Shown: positions 10,376 through 19,822, counted from the first letter of the stretch. The stretch is 56,805 nucleotides of DNA from Paludibacterium yongneupense DSM 18731 (GCF_000422925.1 NZ_KE383958.1:189264-246068), one strand, 5' to 3'. A program made the numbers and translations. Notes: generated from the sequence alone by a model not told the origin.

Positions 10376-11070
10376 TGAAGGCAATGATTCTTGCGGCCGG
10401 TCGCGGCGAGCGCATGCGGCCGTTGACCGACCATACGCCCAAGCCCCTGCTGCAGGTTGGCGCGGAGCCGCTGATAGGCTGGCACGTGCGCCGTCTGGCG
10501 GCGGCAGGGGTGACCGAGCTGGTGATCAACCATGCCTGGCTCGGGGATGCCCTTGAACGCCGCCTTGGCGACGGTCGCGACTGGGGCGTGCACATTGCGT
10601 GGTCGCCCGAAGCCGTGGCGCTGGAAACGGCGGGCGGGATTGCCAATGCCTTGCCCTTGCTTGGCGCCGAGCCCTTCCTCGTGGTCAATGGCGATATTTT
10701 TACCGATATCGATTTTGCCGCGCTGGCGCGCCGTGGCTCCGAGCTGGACGGCAGCCAGAAACAGGCGCGGCTGATCATGGTGGATAACCCGCCACATCAT
10801 CCGGACGGCGATTTTTCCATCACTGAAACCGGTCTGGCACGACGCGACGGCGCGAACAAACTGACCTATTCCGGCGTCGCCATTTATCACCCCGAATTTT
10901 TCGCGGGATTGCCCCGCCCGGCTCAACCTTGCAAGCTGTTGCCGCTGCTGTTGGACGGCATGGCGCGCGGCAGCATCGCGGCAGAGCATCATCGAGGGCA
11001 GTGGCTGGATGTCGGGACGCCCGAGCGGCTGGACGCGGCGCGCGCCCTGGCCGCGGGGATGACGGAGTGA
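10375..11070 (+). CDS. murU: N-acetylmuramate alpha-1-phosphate uridylyltransferase
   Basis: A 231-residue nucleotidyltransferase with the signature [15 protein letters not shown] at the N-terminus, KPLLQV, and a metal-binding [11 protein letters not shown] around residue 105. It is shorter than glucose-1-phosphate uridylyl/thymidylyl transferases and lacks their C-terminal regions, which fits MurU: MurNAc-1-P plus UTP gives UDP-MurNAc. It starts on the last base of the amgK stop (TGATG), and its own TGA lies within the ruvC start (GTGA), so amgK-murU-ruvC are probably one translationally coupled unit. Confidence 0.92.
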   Translation: MKAMILAAGRGERMRPLTDHTPKPLLQVGAEPLIGWHVRRLAAAGVTELVINHAWLGDALERRLGDGRDWGVHIAWSPEAVALETAGGIANALPLLGAEPFLVVNGDIFTDIDFAALARRGSELDGSQKQARLIMVDNPPHHPDGDFSITETGLARRDGANKLTYSGVAIYHPEFFAGLPRPAQPCKLLPLLLDGMARGSIAAEHHRGQWLDVGTPERLDAARALAAGMTE

Positions 11071-11597
11071 GCCGGCGCATTCTGGGCATCGATCCCGGTT
11101 CGCGCATCACCGGGTTTGGCGTGATCGATGTGGTGGGACAGGAACGGCACTATGTCGCCTCGGGCTGCATCCGCACGCCGGCCGGCGCTCCCCTGAGCGA
11201 GCGCATCGAAGTGATCGTCTCGCATCTGTTTGAAGTGATCGATACTTACCAGCCGCAGGAGTCGGCGATCGAGCAGGTCTTCGTCAATGTCAACCCGGCC
11301 GCGACGCTGATGCTGGGCCAGGCGCGCGGCGCGGCGGTGACGGCGATGGTGCTGCGCAAGCTGCCCGTGGCCGAATATACCGCCCTGCAGGTCAAGCAGT
11401 CTGTCGTCGGGCACGGCAAGGCGCCCAAAGAACAGGTGCAGGCCATGATCGTGCGTTTGTTGTCGTTGTCCGGCACGCCGCAGGCCGATGCCGCCGACGC
11501 GCTTGCCGTGGCGCTTGCCCATGCCAATCACAGCCACTCCGCGTTGGCGGCGTTCACCCGCGGCGGCCTGCGGGTCAAGGGCGGCCGGCTGGCCTGA
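11067..11597 (+). CDS. ruvC: Holliday junction resolvase RuvC
   Basis: A 176-residue nuclease (E. coli 173) that cuts Holliday junctions bound by RuvAB. The start is GTG at 11067, overlapping the murU stop; the frame is open upstream to 10929 but that part lies inside murU and does not resemble RuvC. Catalytic acids are visible: Asp in LGIDPGSR, Glu in SAIEQVFVN, and two Asp in [15 protein letters not shown] near residue 140. ruvA follows after 32 bases. Confidence 0.96.
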   Translation: MSRRILGIDPGSRITGFGVIDVVGQERHYVASGCIRTPAGAPLSERIEVIVSHLFEVIDTYQPQESAIEQVFVNVNPAATLMLGQARGAAVTAMVLRKLPVAEYTALQVKQSVVGHGKAPKEQVQAMIVRLLSLSGTPQADAADALAVALAHANHSHSALAAFTRGGLRVKGGRLA

Positions 11598-11629
11598 GCC
11601 CTTCTGGCATCACATAACAAGGACGCAAC

Positions 11630-12223
11630 ATGATCGGACGATTAAGCGGGATTCTCGCCGAAAAAATGCCACCGCAGGTGGTCGTGGATGTCAATGGAGT
11701 CGGCTACGAAGTCGACGTCCCGATGAACACTTTTTATCAGTTGCCTGCACCTGGCGAAAAAGTAAGCTTGTTTACGCACCTGGTCGTGCGCGAAGACGCC
11801 CATTTGCTGTTCGGTTTTGCCAGTCGCGAGGAACGGACGTCGTTCCGGCAACTGATCAAGGTCAGCGGCATCGGCGCGCGCATCGCGCTGGCCATTCTGT
11901 CGGGCATGACGGCCGACGAGTTGGCGGTGGCCATTGCGGCGGAGGATGTGAAGCGTTTGTCGTCGGTGCCCGGCATCGGCAAGAAAACCGCAGAGCGGCT
12001 GGTGTTGGAGTTGCGCGGAAAACTGGTCAGCGGGACGACTGTCGCCACGCCGGGCGGCTTGCCGTTCGCCGCCGAGCCCGATGCCCGCAGTGACATCCTC
12101 AATGCGCTCATTGCGCTCGGGTACAACGAGAAGGAAGCCGCCGCCGCACTGAAACCGCTGCCGCTGGATATCGGCGTCAGCGACGGCATCCGGCTCGCGC
12201 TGAAAGGCTTGTCGCGGGTCTGA
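11630..12223 (+). CDS. ruvA: Holliday junction DNA helicase subunit RuvA
   Basis: RuvA (197 residues, E. coli 203) forms the tetramer that holds the four-way junction and recruits the RuvB motor. Visible parts are the OB-fold N-terminus ([12 protein letters not shown]...[10 protein letters not shown]), two helix-hairpin-helix motifs ([13 protein letters not shown] and [12 protein letters not shown]) near residues 75 and 110, and a C-terminal UBA-like domain ([12 protein letters not shown]) that contacts RuvB. The gene stops 1 base before the tail of the opposing ribB. Unusually, ruvB is not next to it on the same strand without interruption; ribB intervenes. Confidence 0.96.
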   Translation: MIGRLSGILAEKMPPQVVVDVNGVGYEVDVPMNTFYQLPAPGEKVSLFTHLVVREDAHLLFGFASREERTSFRQLIKVSGIGARIALAILSGMTADELAVAIAAEDVKRLSSVPGIGKKTAERLVLELRGKLVSGTTVATPGGLPFAAEPDARSDILNALIALGYNEKEAAAALKPLPLDIGVSDGIRLALKGLSRV

Positions 12224-12224
12224 G

Positions 12225-12851
12225 CTAGTGCGCCCGGCGATAGCTGACCAGCTCTTCGATGGTCAATACCGGCAGGCGATGTTCGCGCGCATACGCGGCA
12301 ATCGTCTCGCCCCGCATCATGCTGCCGTCCGGGTTCATCATCTCGCACAGCACGGCGGCGGGCGCCAGCCCTGCCAGGCGGGCCAGATCGACCGATCCTT
12401 CGGTATGGCCGCGACGGGTCAGAACGCCGCCGTTTTGCGCACGCAGCGGAAAGACGTGGCCGGGACGCGCGAGGTGCTCCGGCCGTGCGCCGGCGGCGAC
12501 GGCGGTGCGGATGGTCGTGACGCGGTCGGCAGCGCTGACGCCGGTGCTGACGCCATCGCGCGCCTCGATACTGACTGTGAATCCGGTCTGGTTTCGGCTT
12601 TGGTTGTTTTCGACCATGGGCGGCAATTCGAGACGATCGGCGTGCTCGGGGGTCAGGCACAGGCAGACGATACCGCTTCCATCGCGGATCAGGCGCGCCA
12701 TCTCGCGCTCGCTTATTTTTTCGGCGGCCAGTATCAGGTCGGCTTCGTTTTCGCGGTCTTCGTCATCGAGCAGGACCACGGGACGGCCTTCGCGCATGGC
12801 GTTGAGAGCGGCTTCGATACGGATGGGCAAGGAATCGCAACGACTATTCAT
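12225..12851 (-). CDS. ribB: 3,4-dihydroxy-2-butanone 4-phosphate synthase
   Basis: RibB converts ribulose 5-phosphate into the four-carbon unit of riboflavin. The 208-residue protein has the acidic loop [14 protein letters not shown] near residue 30 and the C-terminal [17 protein letters not shown]. It is the single-domain form, with no GTP cyclohydrolase II part. The frame extends to 12980, but ATG 12851 is preceded by AGAGAGGA and gives the family N-terminus; the extension would run into the riboswitch. An FMN riboswitch fills the leader, so expression should fall when FMN is plentiful. It lies tail to tail with ruvA and head to head with ruvB. Confidence 0.95.
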   Translation of the reverse strand: MNSRCDSLPIRIEAALNAMREGRPVVLLDDEDRENEADLILAAEKISEREMARLIRDGSGIVCLCLTPEHADRLELPPMVENNQSRNQTGFTVSIEARDGVSTGVSAADRVTTIRTAVAAGARPEHLARPGHVFPLRAQNGGVLTRRGHTEGSVDLARLAGLAPAAVLCEMMNPDGSMMRGETIAAYAREHRLPVLTIEELVSYRRAH

Positions 12852-12969
12852 GATGAAACGGTCCTCTCTGAATGGGACTGAGAAAAACGTTCCAGGGCAA
12901 TGGACATGCTGAGGCACGCCGCGACGGCGACATGCAGCAGGCGGCGCGCAGAAACACGCGCACTGCCAG

Positions 12970-13161
12970 TCTTCTCTCATCCGGACTATGACCGTCGGCT
13001 CCGGGATTCAACCGGATCTGCTGACCCCGCGTCCAGTACCAAGAGAGGGCGCGAGCGCTCGCGGGCTTGCCGGGGCGGCGGGCGGGAAAATGAAAAGTCC
13101 ATCTGCCCGCTCCGCCGCCCGGTATACCGCCGGTGGGGAATTTCGCCCCGCCCTGAAGACG
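12970..13161 (-). promoter_or_regulatory. FMN riboswitch (RFN element) of ribB
   Basis: Read on the minus strand, all conserved RFN boxes occur in order: GGGCGGGGCGAAATTCCCC and ACCGGCGGTATACC near 13110-13150, AGCCCGCGAGCGC near 13045-13060, and AATCCCGGAGCCGACGGTC then AGTCCGGATGAGAGAAG at 12973-13010. The long arm between the first two boxes is variable, as usual. Downstream, a 9-bp stem (12914-12922 with 12941-12949) could be part of the expression platform. No stem followed directly by a T-run is seen, so control of translation is somewhat more likely than termination. Confidence 0.95.
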
Positions 13162-13188
13162 CTGCTGTGGGTCTGAGACCCGGCCTAC

Positions 13189-13194
13189 AGTATA
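13189..13194 (-). promoter_or_regulatory. Candidate -10 box of the ribB leader
   Basis: TATACT on the minus strand lies about 30 bases before the riboswitch aptamer begins, at a fitting distance for its transcript start. No good -35 box is visible upstream, so this is a weak call. Confidence 0.4.
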
Positions 13195-13266
13195 TCACTG
13201 TCGACGGAGGCGGCTGTTCTCTCTGGTAATATACGCTCTTGATGATGTCCATTGCGGTCCCGACCC

Positions 13267-14301
13267 ATGATTGAAACCGATAAGCTGATCGGCGGTGACG
13301 CCCCGCGCCTGGTGGCGCGCGAGCCCTTGTCTACGCAGGAAGAGGCCCAGGAGCGGGCGTTGCGTCCCAAACTGCTTGACGAATACGTCGGGCAGGTCAA
13401 GGCGCGCGAACAGCTGGAGATCTTCATCGAAGCGGCGCGAAAGCGCGGAGAGGCGCTCGATCACGTGCTGTTGTTCGGTCCGCCCGGTCTCGGCAAAACG
13501 ACGCTGGCCCACATTATCGCGCGCGAGATGGGCGTCAACCTGAGGCAGACGTCGGGGCCGGTGCTGGAGCGGGCCGGCGACCTGGCCGCCTTGCTGACCA
13601 ACCTCGAGCCGCACGATGTGCTGTTCATCGATGAGATCCATCGGCTGAGCCCCGTGGTCGAAGAAATCCTGTATCCGGCGCTGGAGGATTATCAAATCGA
13701 CATCATGATCGGAGAAGGGCCGGCCGCGCGTTCGGTCAAACTCGACCTGCCGCCGTTTACCCTGATCGGCGCAACGACGCGCGCGGGCATGTTGACCAAT
13801 CCCCTGCGCGACCGCTTCGGCATCGTCGCCCGTCTTGAATTTTATAATGCGGAGGAATTGACCCGTATCGTGCGCCGCTCGGCCACGCTGCTCGATGTCA
13901 GCCTGGCCGAAGACGGCGCCTTTGAAGTTGCGCGTCGCAGCCGCGGCACGCCGCGTATCGCCAATCGCTTGCTGCGCCGGGTGCGCGACTATGCCGAGGT
14001 GCGCGCCGATGGGGTGGTTTCGGCCGAGGTGGCCGATGCCGCGTTGTCCATGCTCGATGTCGACGCCGCCGGTCTCGACGTCATGGATCGCAAACTGCTG
14101 TCAGCCGTGATCGAGAAATTTGCAGGCGGCCCGGTCGGGCTCGACAACGTCGCGGCAGCCATTGGCGAAAGCAGCGATACCATCGAGGATGTGATCGAAC
14201 CCTACCTGATCCAGCAAGGTTATCTGCAACGTACCCCGCGCGGGCGGGTGGCTACGCCGCTGGCATTTACCCATTTTGGCCTGCCGGGGAAGTACGAGTA
14301 G
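13267..14301 (+). CDS. ruvB: Holliday junction branch-migration ATPase RuvB
   Basis: RuvB is the hexameric AAA+ motor that drives branch migration with RuvA. The 344-residue protein has Walker [10 protein letters not shown] (~60), Walker B LFIDEIHR (~110), the sensor-1 region GATTRAGML, the arginine finger region PLRDRFGI, and a C-terminal winged helix ending [21 protein letters not shown] at 13252 is in frame, but ATG 13267 gives the usual MIETD-type N-terminus. Neither has a clear ribosome site. It is separated from ruvCA by the opposing ribB and its riboswitch, so it needs its own promoter in 13165-13266. Confidence 0.96.
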   Translation: MIETDKLIGGDAPRLVAREPLSTQEEAQERALRPKLLDEYVGQVKAREQLEIFIEAARKRGEALDHVLLFGPPGLGKTTLAHIIAREMGVNLRQTSGPVLERAGDLAALLTNLEPHDVLFIDEIHRLSPVVEEILYPALEDYQIDIMIGEGPAARSVKLDLPPFTLIGATTRAGMLTNPLRDRFGIVARLEFYNAEELTRIVRRSATLLDVSLAEDGAFEVARRSRGTPRIANRLLRRVRDYAEVRADGVVSAEVADAALSMLDVDAAGLDVMDRKLLSAVIEKFAGGPVGLDNVAAAIGESSDTIEDVIEPYLIQQGYLQRTPRGRVATPLAFTHFGLPGKYE

Positions 14302-14371
14302 CGCGCCGCCATCCTGACGGAGCGCCCGGGCAAGCCGTGCAATCAGCCGCATTTATTCTGAGGAATGAAAC

Positions 14372-14761
14372 ATGTTTTTCGTTTTGCTCATTGTAACCCT
14401 GGTGGTTTCGCTGGGGACCTCCATCCTGACGGCCCGCTTTTTCGACGGGGCCGTGCACCGGATACTGATCAGGCTGGTAGGGGACGAAGATACTTCGGCC
14501 TGGCGCAAGTATCTGCTGTTCGCCATCGTGGTGGTGGGGGTGTCCGGCGGCGTCAGGCTGTGGGAGCTGGAGAAATACATTACCGGCAAGGGGGATAGTG
14601 CGCCGCTCGAACTCAATGCCATGCGCTGGGTGCTGGAGATCTATCGTTCCGTGATCGAAACCCTGCAGTCGATCGCGTGGATGTTGCTGCTGTTCTTCCT
14701 GTGCGCGCTGGTGGCCTTTGTCATCATGCGCGCGATAGAGCGCCGCGCAGATACCGAGTAG
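14372..14761 (+). CDS. Small inner-membrane protein of unknown function
   Basis: A 129-residue protein with three likely membrane helices (about 2-22, 46-64 and 98-120). Between helices 2 and 3 a soluble stretch of ~35 residues carries LWELEKYITGKGDSAPLEL, and the tail AIERRADTE is charged. GAGG about 11 bases before the ATG serves as ribosome site. I do not recognise the family. It follows ruvB by 70 bases and is convergent with proB, with a strong hairpin between. Nothing in the context assigns a role. Confidence 0.75.
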   Translation: MFFVLLIVTLVVSLGTSILTARFFDGAVHRILIRLVGDEDTSAWRKYLLFAIVVVGVSGGVRLWELEKYITGKGDSAPLELNAMRWVLEIYRSVIETLQSIAWMLLLFFLCALVAFVIMRAIERRADTE

Positions 14762-14773
14762 TTCGCCAGGCGT

Positions 14774-14813
14774 CCAACGCCGCGCGGGGCCCTCTGGGGC
14801 CGCGCGGCGTTGG
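14774..14813. terminator. Long GC-rich hairpin between convergent genes
   Basis: A perfect 14-bp stem, CCAACGCCGCGCGG (14774-14787) with its complement at 14800-14813, lies between the stop of the small membrane protein and the stop of proB. There is no T-run on either side, so it may act as a pause or RNA-stabilising structure, not a classical intrinsic terminator. Confidence 0.55.
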
Positions 14814-14816
14814 CGT

Positions 14817-15941
14817 TCAGTCGTGCAGACTGACCATATTGTCGCGGTGGATCAACTCCGGCTCGACGATATAGCCGAGAGCCGACTCGATCTCGCGCGT
14901 GCTCTTGCGCATGATCAGGCGGGCTTCGTCCGAGCTGTAGTTGATCAGCCCGCGTGCCACCTCGCTGCCCTCTTCATCGATGCAGGCGATCACTTCGCCG
15001 CGCAGAAAATCCCCTTCGACGGCGAGGACGCCAATCGGCAGCAAGCTCGTGCCACGGTCGCGGACTGCGCTCGCGGCGCCGGCGTCCAGTGTGACCTGAC
15101 CGCGCAACTGCAGGTGATCGGCCAGCCATTGCTTGCGCGCCGTGATGCGATTGGTCGGCGCCAGCAACTGCGTGCCGATGCTTTCGCCGTCTGCCAGCCG
15201 CGACAGGACATGCGCTTCGCGGCCGCAGGCGATGACGGTCGCCGCGCCGCTGCGCGCCGCGCGCTTGGCGGCCAGGATTTTGGTGATCATGCCGCCGGTC
15301 CCGATCGAGCTGCCCGCTCCCCCCGCCATCTCTTCCAGTGCCGGGTCTCCGGCTTGCGCCGTTTCAACCAGCCGCGCGTCGGCATCCTTGCGCGGATCCG
15401 CCGTATACAGTCCGCGCTGGTCGGTGAGGATGATCAGCGCGTCGGCTTCTATCAGGTTCGTGACCAGCGCACCCAGCGTGTCGTTGTCGCCGAAGCGGAT
15501 TTCCGCGGTGACCACGGTGTCGTTTTCATTGATGATGGGCACCACATTCAGATTGAGCAGCGTGGTCAGCGTCGAGCGGGCGTTCAGATAACGCGTGCGG
15601 TCGGCCAGATCCTCGTGCGTGAGCAGAATCTGCGCCGTGCCGAGGCCGTAGGCACGAAAGGCCGATTCGTAAGCCTGGCACAAGCCCATCTGCCCGACGG
15701 CGGCCGCGGCCTGTAACTGGTGGACCCCTTCCGGGCGCCGGCTCCAGCCCAGGCGCTGGCATCCTTCGGCGATGGCGCCGCTCGAGACAAGAACCACTTG
15801 CTTGCCGCGCCGCTTGAGATCGGCGATTTCGGCCGCCCAGCGCCCGAGCGCCGGCAGGTCAAGGCCTTTCCCGTCATTGGTGACCAGACTGGAGCCGACT
15901 TTCACGACAATGCGGTTGGACGCGTGGATGACCGAATGCAT
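14817..15941 (-). CDS. proB: Glutamate 5-kinase
   Basis: ProB phosphorylates glutamate, the first step of proline synthesis. The 374-residue protein has an amino-acid kinase domain (~8-265; [40 protein letters not shown]) and a C-terminal PUA domain (~280-370; [20 protein letters not shown]), as in E. coli. GGAGAAGG lies 6 bases before the ATG. The proA partner is not adjacent, so the two are unlinked or outside the window. The gene follows bioA by 70 bases on the same strand. Confidence 0.95.
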   Translation of the reverse strand: MHSVIHASNRIVVKVGSSLVTNDGKGLDLPALGRWAAEIADLKRRGKQVVLVSSGAIAEGCQRLGWSRRPEGVHQLQAAAAVGQMGLCQAYESAFRAYGLGTAQILLTHEDLADRTRYLNARSTLTTLLNLNVVPIINENDTVVTAEIRFGDNDTLGALVTNLIEADALIILTDQRGLYTADPRKDADARLVETAQAGDPALEEMAGGAGSSIGTGGMITKILAAKRAARSGAATVIACGREAHVLSRLADGESIGTQLLAPTNRITARKQWLADHLQLRGQVTLDAGAASAVRDRGTSLLPIGVLAVEGDFLRGEVIACIDEEGSEVARGLINYSSDEARLIMRKSTREIESALGYIVEPELIHRDNMVSLHD

Positions 15942-16011
15942 GGAAACACCTTCTCCAAAAACCAGACATTATAGAAGCGGGGCCGACGCTTGCCTACGCC
16001 GGTCCCGTGGC

Positions 16012-17355
16012 TCATGGCAGCGCGGGGCCGGCCGCGCTGGCGCCTGCGCAGCCCAGTTTGTCGAGCGCGTGCAGCGTTGCCGCCGCGAACTGCTCCATCT
16101 CGGCGTCGGCGATGCAGTACGGCGGCATGAAGTAGACGGTATTGCCGATCGGGCGCAGCAGGCAGCCGGCCGCCAGCATCTCGGCAAAGAAGGCACGCGC
16201 AAAGTCGGTGCGCGGCGTTTCGACATCGAAGGCCCAGATCATGCCGAGATGGCGGAAATGGCGGACGCTTGGGTGGGTGCGCACGGCGGCGAGAGCGGCG
16301 CTGAAGCGCTCGGCGGTCGCCCGGTTCTTCTCCAGGATACGGTCATTCTCGAAGATATCGAGTACGGCCAGTGCCGCGCTGCAGGCGAGCGCGTTACCGG
16401 TGTAGCTATGCGAATGCAGAAAACCCCGGCTCACATCGTCGTGGTAGAAACGCTGGTAGATCGCATCGCGGGTCAGGACGCATGACAGCGGAAGGAAACC
16501 TCCGGTGATGCCCTTGGACAGACACAGGAAGTCGGGACGGATGCCCGCCTGCTCATGGGCGAACAGCGTGCCCGTGCGGCCGAAGCCGACGGCGATTTCA
16601 TCGGCGATCAGGTGGATATCGTAGCGATCGCACAAAAGGCGGACTTCGCGCAGATAGCGCGGGTGGTGGAAGGCCATGCCCGCCGCGCCCTGGACCAGCG
16701 GCTCGACGATGATGGCGGCGAGCGTGTCGGCTTCTTGCGCGAACAGGGCCTCCAGTTTTTCCGCCGCCGCCAGCGCCACGTCCTCGGCTCCCATCCCTGC
16801 GCCGGCCTGACGGGCATCGGGGCTGGGCGCGACCCGTGCGGCGCGGCGCAAGGGTGCGTAGGTGTCGGAGAACAATGGCACGTCGGTGACGCCGAGTGCC
16901 CCCATCGTCTCGCCGTGGTAGCTGTTCTCGAGGCAGACGAAGCGGCTTTTCTGCGGACGACCCGCATTTTTCCAGAAATGGAAGCTCATCTTCAGCGCGA
17001 TCTCGGTGGCGCTTGCGCCATCCGAAGCGTAGAAGGCATGACCGAGCCCAGTCAGCGCGGAGAGCCTCTCCGAGAGTTCGACCACGGGACGGTGCGTGAA
17101 ACCCGCGAGCATGACGTGTTCCAGGCTCGCGAGTTGTTGCTCGATGGCCGCGCGAATCCGCGGCTCGCCGTGCCCGAACAGGTTGACCCACCAGGAACTT
17201 ATGCCATCGAGGTAGGTGTTGCCATCGAAGTCGGTCAGGCGCATGCCTTCGGCACGCGCAATGGGAACGATGGGCAGCGTTTCGTGCTGCTTCATCTGGG
17301 TGCAGGGGTGCCAGACCGCCTGTCGGCTGCGTTCCAGCCAGTCCTGATTGCTCAT
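16012..17355 (-). CDS. bioA: Adenosylmethionine-8-amino-7-oxononanoate aminotransferase
   Basis: BioA transfers an amino group from S-adenosylmethionine to KAPA, making DAPA for biotin. The 447-residue class III PLP enzyme has the BioA N-terminus WHPCTQMKQHE, the substrate motif ISSWWVNLFGHG, YHGETMGALGVTD, Asp of LIADEIAVGFGRTG, and the PLP lysine in CLSKGITGGF (~280). The frame runs open to 18030 upstream, but MSNQDWLERSRQAVWHPCTQ from ATG 17355 is the family start, with GGAGA 12 bases before it. No other biotin gene is nearby. It is divergent from the pilin gene. Confidence 0.95.
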   Translation of the reverse strand: MSNQDWLERSRQAVWHPCTQMKQHETLPIVPIARAEGMRLTDFDGNTYLDGISSWWVNLFGHGEPRIRAAIEQQLASLEHVMLAGFTHRPVVELSERLSALTGLGHAFYASDGASATEIALKMSFHFWKNAGRPQKSRFVCLENSYHGETMGALGVTDVPLFSDTYAPLRRAARVAPSPDARQAGAGMGAEDVALAAAEKLEALFAQEADTLAAIIVEPLVQGAAGMAFHHPRYLREVRLLCDRYDIHLIADEIAVGFGRTGTLFAHEQAGIRPDFLCLSKGITGGFLPLSCVLTRDAIYQRFYHDDVSRGFLHSHSYTGNALACSAALAVLDIFENDRILEKNRATAERFSAALAAVRTHPSVRHFRHLGMIWAFDVETPRTDFARAFFAEMLAAGCLLRPIGNTVYFMPPYCIADAEMEQFAAATLHALDKLGCAGASAAGPALP

Positions 17356-17481
17356 GGGACAGATTCTCCATGTAAGTTGCGACGATGCTAACACAGGGAT
17401 GGCCCGTGTGCGGGTGCGCCCAGGAGCAGCCGGGCCTAGGCTGAAGCAGTGCGCAGTCGAAGCCGGAGCGGGGAGAAAGCC

Positions 17482-17955
17482 ATGAGAAACGGATATACCT
17501 TGATCGAGCTGATGGTGGTCGTGGCCATCGTCGCCATTCTGACCACGCTGGCCATTCCGCAGTACCAGGATTATGCGGTGCGCGCCAAGCTCGGCGAAGG
17601 CCTGCAGGCGCTCGCCGTCGGCAGGAACGCGCTGGCGGAGCATGTCCTGGCGGAGGGGGCGTTCCCGCCGGATGGCTACGACGGCATGGACTCGGCCGCG
17701 ACGGACTATATGGCGGGCCTGGAATACCATCGCGTCGGCAGCGGCGGCGTCCTGTCGGTTCGGGTGCGCAATACCGGGAGCGAGGCCGACGACAAGTATT
17801 TTTCGCTGGTAGGCGAGGTCCTGGCCGGTGCGATCGTATGGCGCTGTCGACCGGGGGACGCCGTCGGCGGCGACAGCCGTGCGGTGCCTGCACGCTATTT
17901 GCCCGGGCCGTGCCGGCGTGGCGAGAAAGGTGGAATCCCGGGTGAGAACGGCTGA
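17482..17955 (+). CDS. Type IV pilin (PilA-like prepilin)
   Basis: A 157-residue prepilin with the short leader MRNG cleaved before Tyr, then YTLIELMVVVAIVAIL with Glu at mature position 5, as needed for PilD cleavage, N-methylation and filament assembly. The C-terminus has the pilin disulfide region: Cys in GAIVWRCRPGD and Cys in YLPGPCRR. It continues in a Gly/Glu-rich tail (GEKGGIPGENG) beyond the usual end. GGGGAGAAA precedes ATG 17482; a GTG at 17449 is less likely. The next gene encodes an oligosaccharyltransferase of the kind that glycosylates pilins. It may be a major or a minor pilin; the D-region suggests a pilin of the structural subunit type. Confidence 0.88.
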   Translation: MRNGYTLIELMVVVAIVAILTTLAIPQYQDYAVRAKLGEGLQALAVGRNALAEHVLAEGAFPPDGYDGMDSAATDYMAGLEYHRVGSGGVLSVRVRNTGSEADDKYFSLVGEVLAGAIVWRCRPGDAVGGDSRAVPARYLPGPCRRGEKGGIPGENG

Positions 17956-18038
17956 ATTTGCCCGAACAGGATAATTTCGGGAGTCCGAAGCCGCGCATTT
18001 TGCTATCCTTGCACACTTCACTTCCGACAAGCGTCGCT

Positions 18039-19820
18039 ATGCAACTCAAATCGCTACTGCTGGGCGTGGCCACCTTGCTTTGGTGCCTGATCGCCATTCT
18101 GCCGTTCGCATCCCGAATCCACTATGTCCCCTTGCCGCAGTGGTGGGGTGAAATGCTGGTCGTATGGCTGACCCTCGGCGCCGGTGTTCTGTTGACCGTC
18201 CACGGGACCCTTTTCGAACGTCTGCCGCGGGCGGCGCTGTGGTGCATGCTGATGGCCGTGTGCTGGGCGGTCCACCCGCTACTGGTGCCGACCTTGTTCC
18301 CGGGCATGAACGATGCGACCGCGCTGGCCTGGGGGGCGCTGGCGGTGCTGGCTTGCGTGACGGTGGCCTTGCGCGATGAAGTGGGTACGGTCAGGCTGAC
18401 GGTCTTGCTCGCCTATGCGCTGATTGCCGGGGCGCTGGTGCAGACCGCGATCGGATTCACTCAGCTGAGCGGACTGGCGCAGCATATGAGCGGGCTGGTG
18501 TTTTACGATTCGGAGCATCCGACCACCAATATCTTCGGCCATATCGGGCAGCGCAACCAATACGCCCATTATCTGATGTGGGGTTTGATCGGGGGTGTCT
18601 ACTTACATGCGACCGGCCGTCTTGGCCGCATCGGCTTCGCCTTGCTGACGCTGTGGCTGGCGCTGATGGTCGGCTGGGCGGGGTCGCGTACGACCTTGTT
18701 GTATGTGCTGGCCATCGCCGCATTGGGCGTGTTGTGGCATCTGCGTCTGCGCAATGAAGTATCGCGGCGCCTGATGCTGGCGATGCTGTTTGCCTGCGGC
18801 CTGGTCGTCGCCGTGCAGTTCCTTTTGCCGGTGATCAACCATCTGCTCGGGGTGGGGGTGGCATCGGGCATGCAGCGACTGGCGGCCAATGGCGACGATA
18901 TGGGGGCACGCCGTTTCGCCGAGATGCACAAGGCGTGGCTGGTGTTCCGGGCCCATCCTCTGTTCGGAGTCGGTTGGTCGCAGTTTGCCAAGCAAAGCGT
19001 GGACTTGCAGCAGTTGCCGCAATTCGCGGGGGACGGCTTCAACAGTGGTCTGTTTACCAATGCGCACAATCTGATTCTGCAGCTGCTGGCGGAAATGGGG
19101 GGCGTGGTGACGGCTATCGTGCTGCTCGGCTTCGTCTGGTGCATCCTGCCCTTTTTTACCCGCAGTGCCGAAGCCGAAGGCTTGCTGGCGGTGGCGTGCA
19201 TCGCCGTGACTTCTATCCACAGCATGCTCGAATACCCGCTCTGGTATCTATACTTCTTGGGCATGCTGGTTGTGTTCTGCGCGCTGGCACCGGCGCAGGG
19301 TATACGCTCGGTTCTGCTTGTGCGCGTGCCGGCCCTGGCCGCCATGCTGGCCCTGCTCGGGCTGTCGGTGCAGGCCATCGGGCACTATAACGAGTTGGTG
19401 GGCTTGTACACGCCCCTGGACAACCCGAAGCAGGATGCCAAGCGCATGGCACGCTTGTCCGAGATCGTCGATCATGAGCCGCTGTACGCTTTTCACGCCC
19501 TGTATACGCTGGACAATTATCTGGAGGCGGCTCCGGATACGCTGCCTGAGAAACGGCGCTGGATCTATCTGCTGGCCGCTATTCGCCCCTATCCGGACGT
19601 CTTGTTGAAGAAAGCCGAATTCGAGGCCGGCGACAAACATCCGCAGCAGGCACTGGCTTCGTTGCGTCTCGCCCTTGCTTCGTTTCCGACGTATGCCGGC
19701 GAGTTCATGGAGCAGCTGGACGACGACAACCATCCGGAGTGGGCGCCGTTGCGCAAGGAGTGCAAGGCGGCTTACAACCGTCTGCCGCCTGCGATGCGCA
19801 CCCGCGGCGACCTCGATTGA
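18039..19820 (+). CDS. O-antigen ligase/PglL-type protein O-oligosaccharyltransferase
   Basis: A 593-residue membrane protein with about 10-12 helices (first at ~5-28) and a large C-terminal soluble part. Features of the Wzy_C/PglL family are NIFGHIGQRNQYAHYLMWG near residue 175, a periplasmic loop with HPLFGVGWSQFA, and TNAHNLILQLLAEMGG with the conserved histidine (~340). The Wzy_C_2-like tail contains HPQQALASLRLALASFP. PglL enzymes move a lipid-linked glycan onto pilin Ser/Thr in the periplasm. The pilin gene ends 83 bases upstream, which supports pilin as substrate. A TTG at 17958 is in frame, but ATG 18039 places the first helix at the N-terminus. An LPS O-antigen ligase is the alternative. 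Confidence 0.82.
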   Translation: MQLKSLLLGVATLLWCLIAILPFASRIHYVPLPQWWGEMLVVWLTLGAGVLLTVHGTLFERLPRAALWCMLMAVCWAVHPLLVPTLFPGMNDATALAWGALAVLACVTVALRDEVGTVRLTVLLAYALIAGALVQTAIGFTQLSGLAQHMSGLVFYDSEHPTTNIFGHIGQRNQYAHYLMWGLIGGVYLHATGRLGRIGFALLTLWLALMVGWAGSRTTLLYVLAIAALGVLWHLRLRNEVSRRLMLAMLFACGLVVAVQFLLPVINHLLGVGVASGMQRLAANGDDMGARRFAEMHKAWLVFRAHPLFGVGWSQFAKQSVDLQQLPQFAGDGFNSGLFTNAHNLILQLLAEMGGVVTAIVLLGFVWCILPFFTRSAEAEGLLAVACIAVTSIHSMLEYPLWYLYFLGMLVVFCALAPAQGIRSVLLVRVPALAAMLALLGLSVQAIGHYNELVGLYTPLDNPKQDAKRMARLSEIVDHEPLYAFHALYTLDNYLEAAPDTLPEKRRWIYLLAAIRPYPDVLLKKAEFEAGDKHPQQALASLRLALASFPTYAGEFMEQLDDDNHPEWAPLRKECKAAYNRLPPAMRTRGDLD

Positions 19821-19822
19821 AG

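Noticed and set aside
17356-18030. 225-codon N-terminal extension of bioA
   Set aside because: It would cover the pilin gene on the other strand and has no homology-like features; the family start is at 17355.
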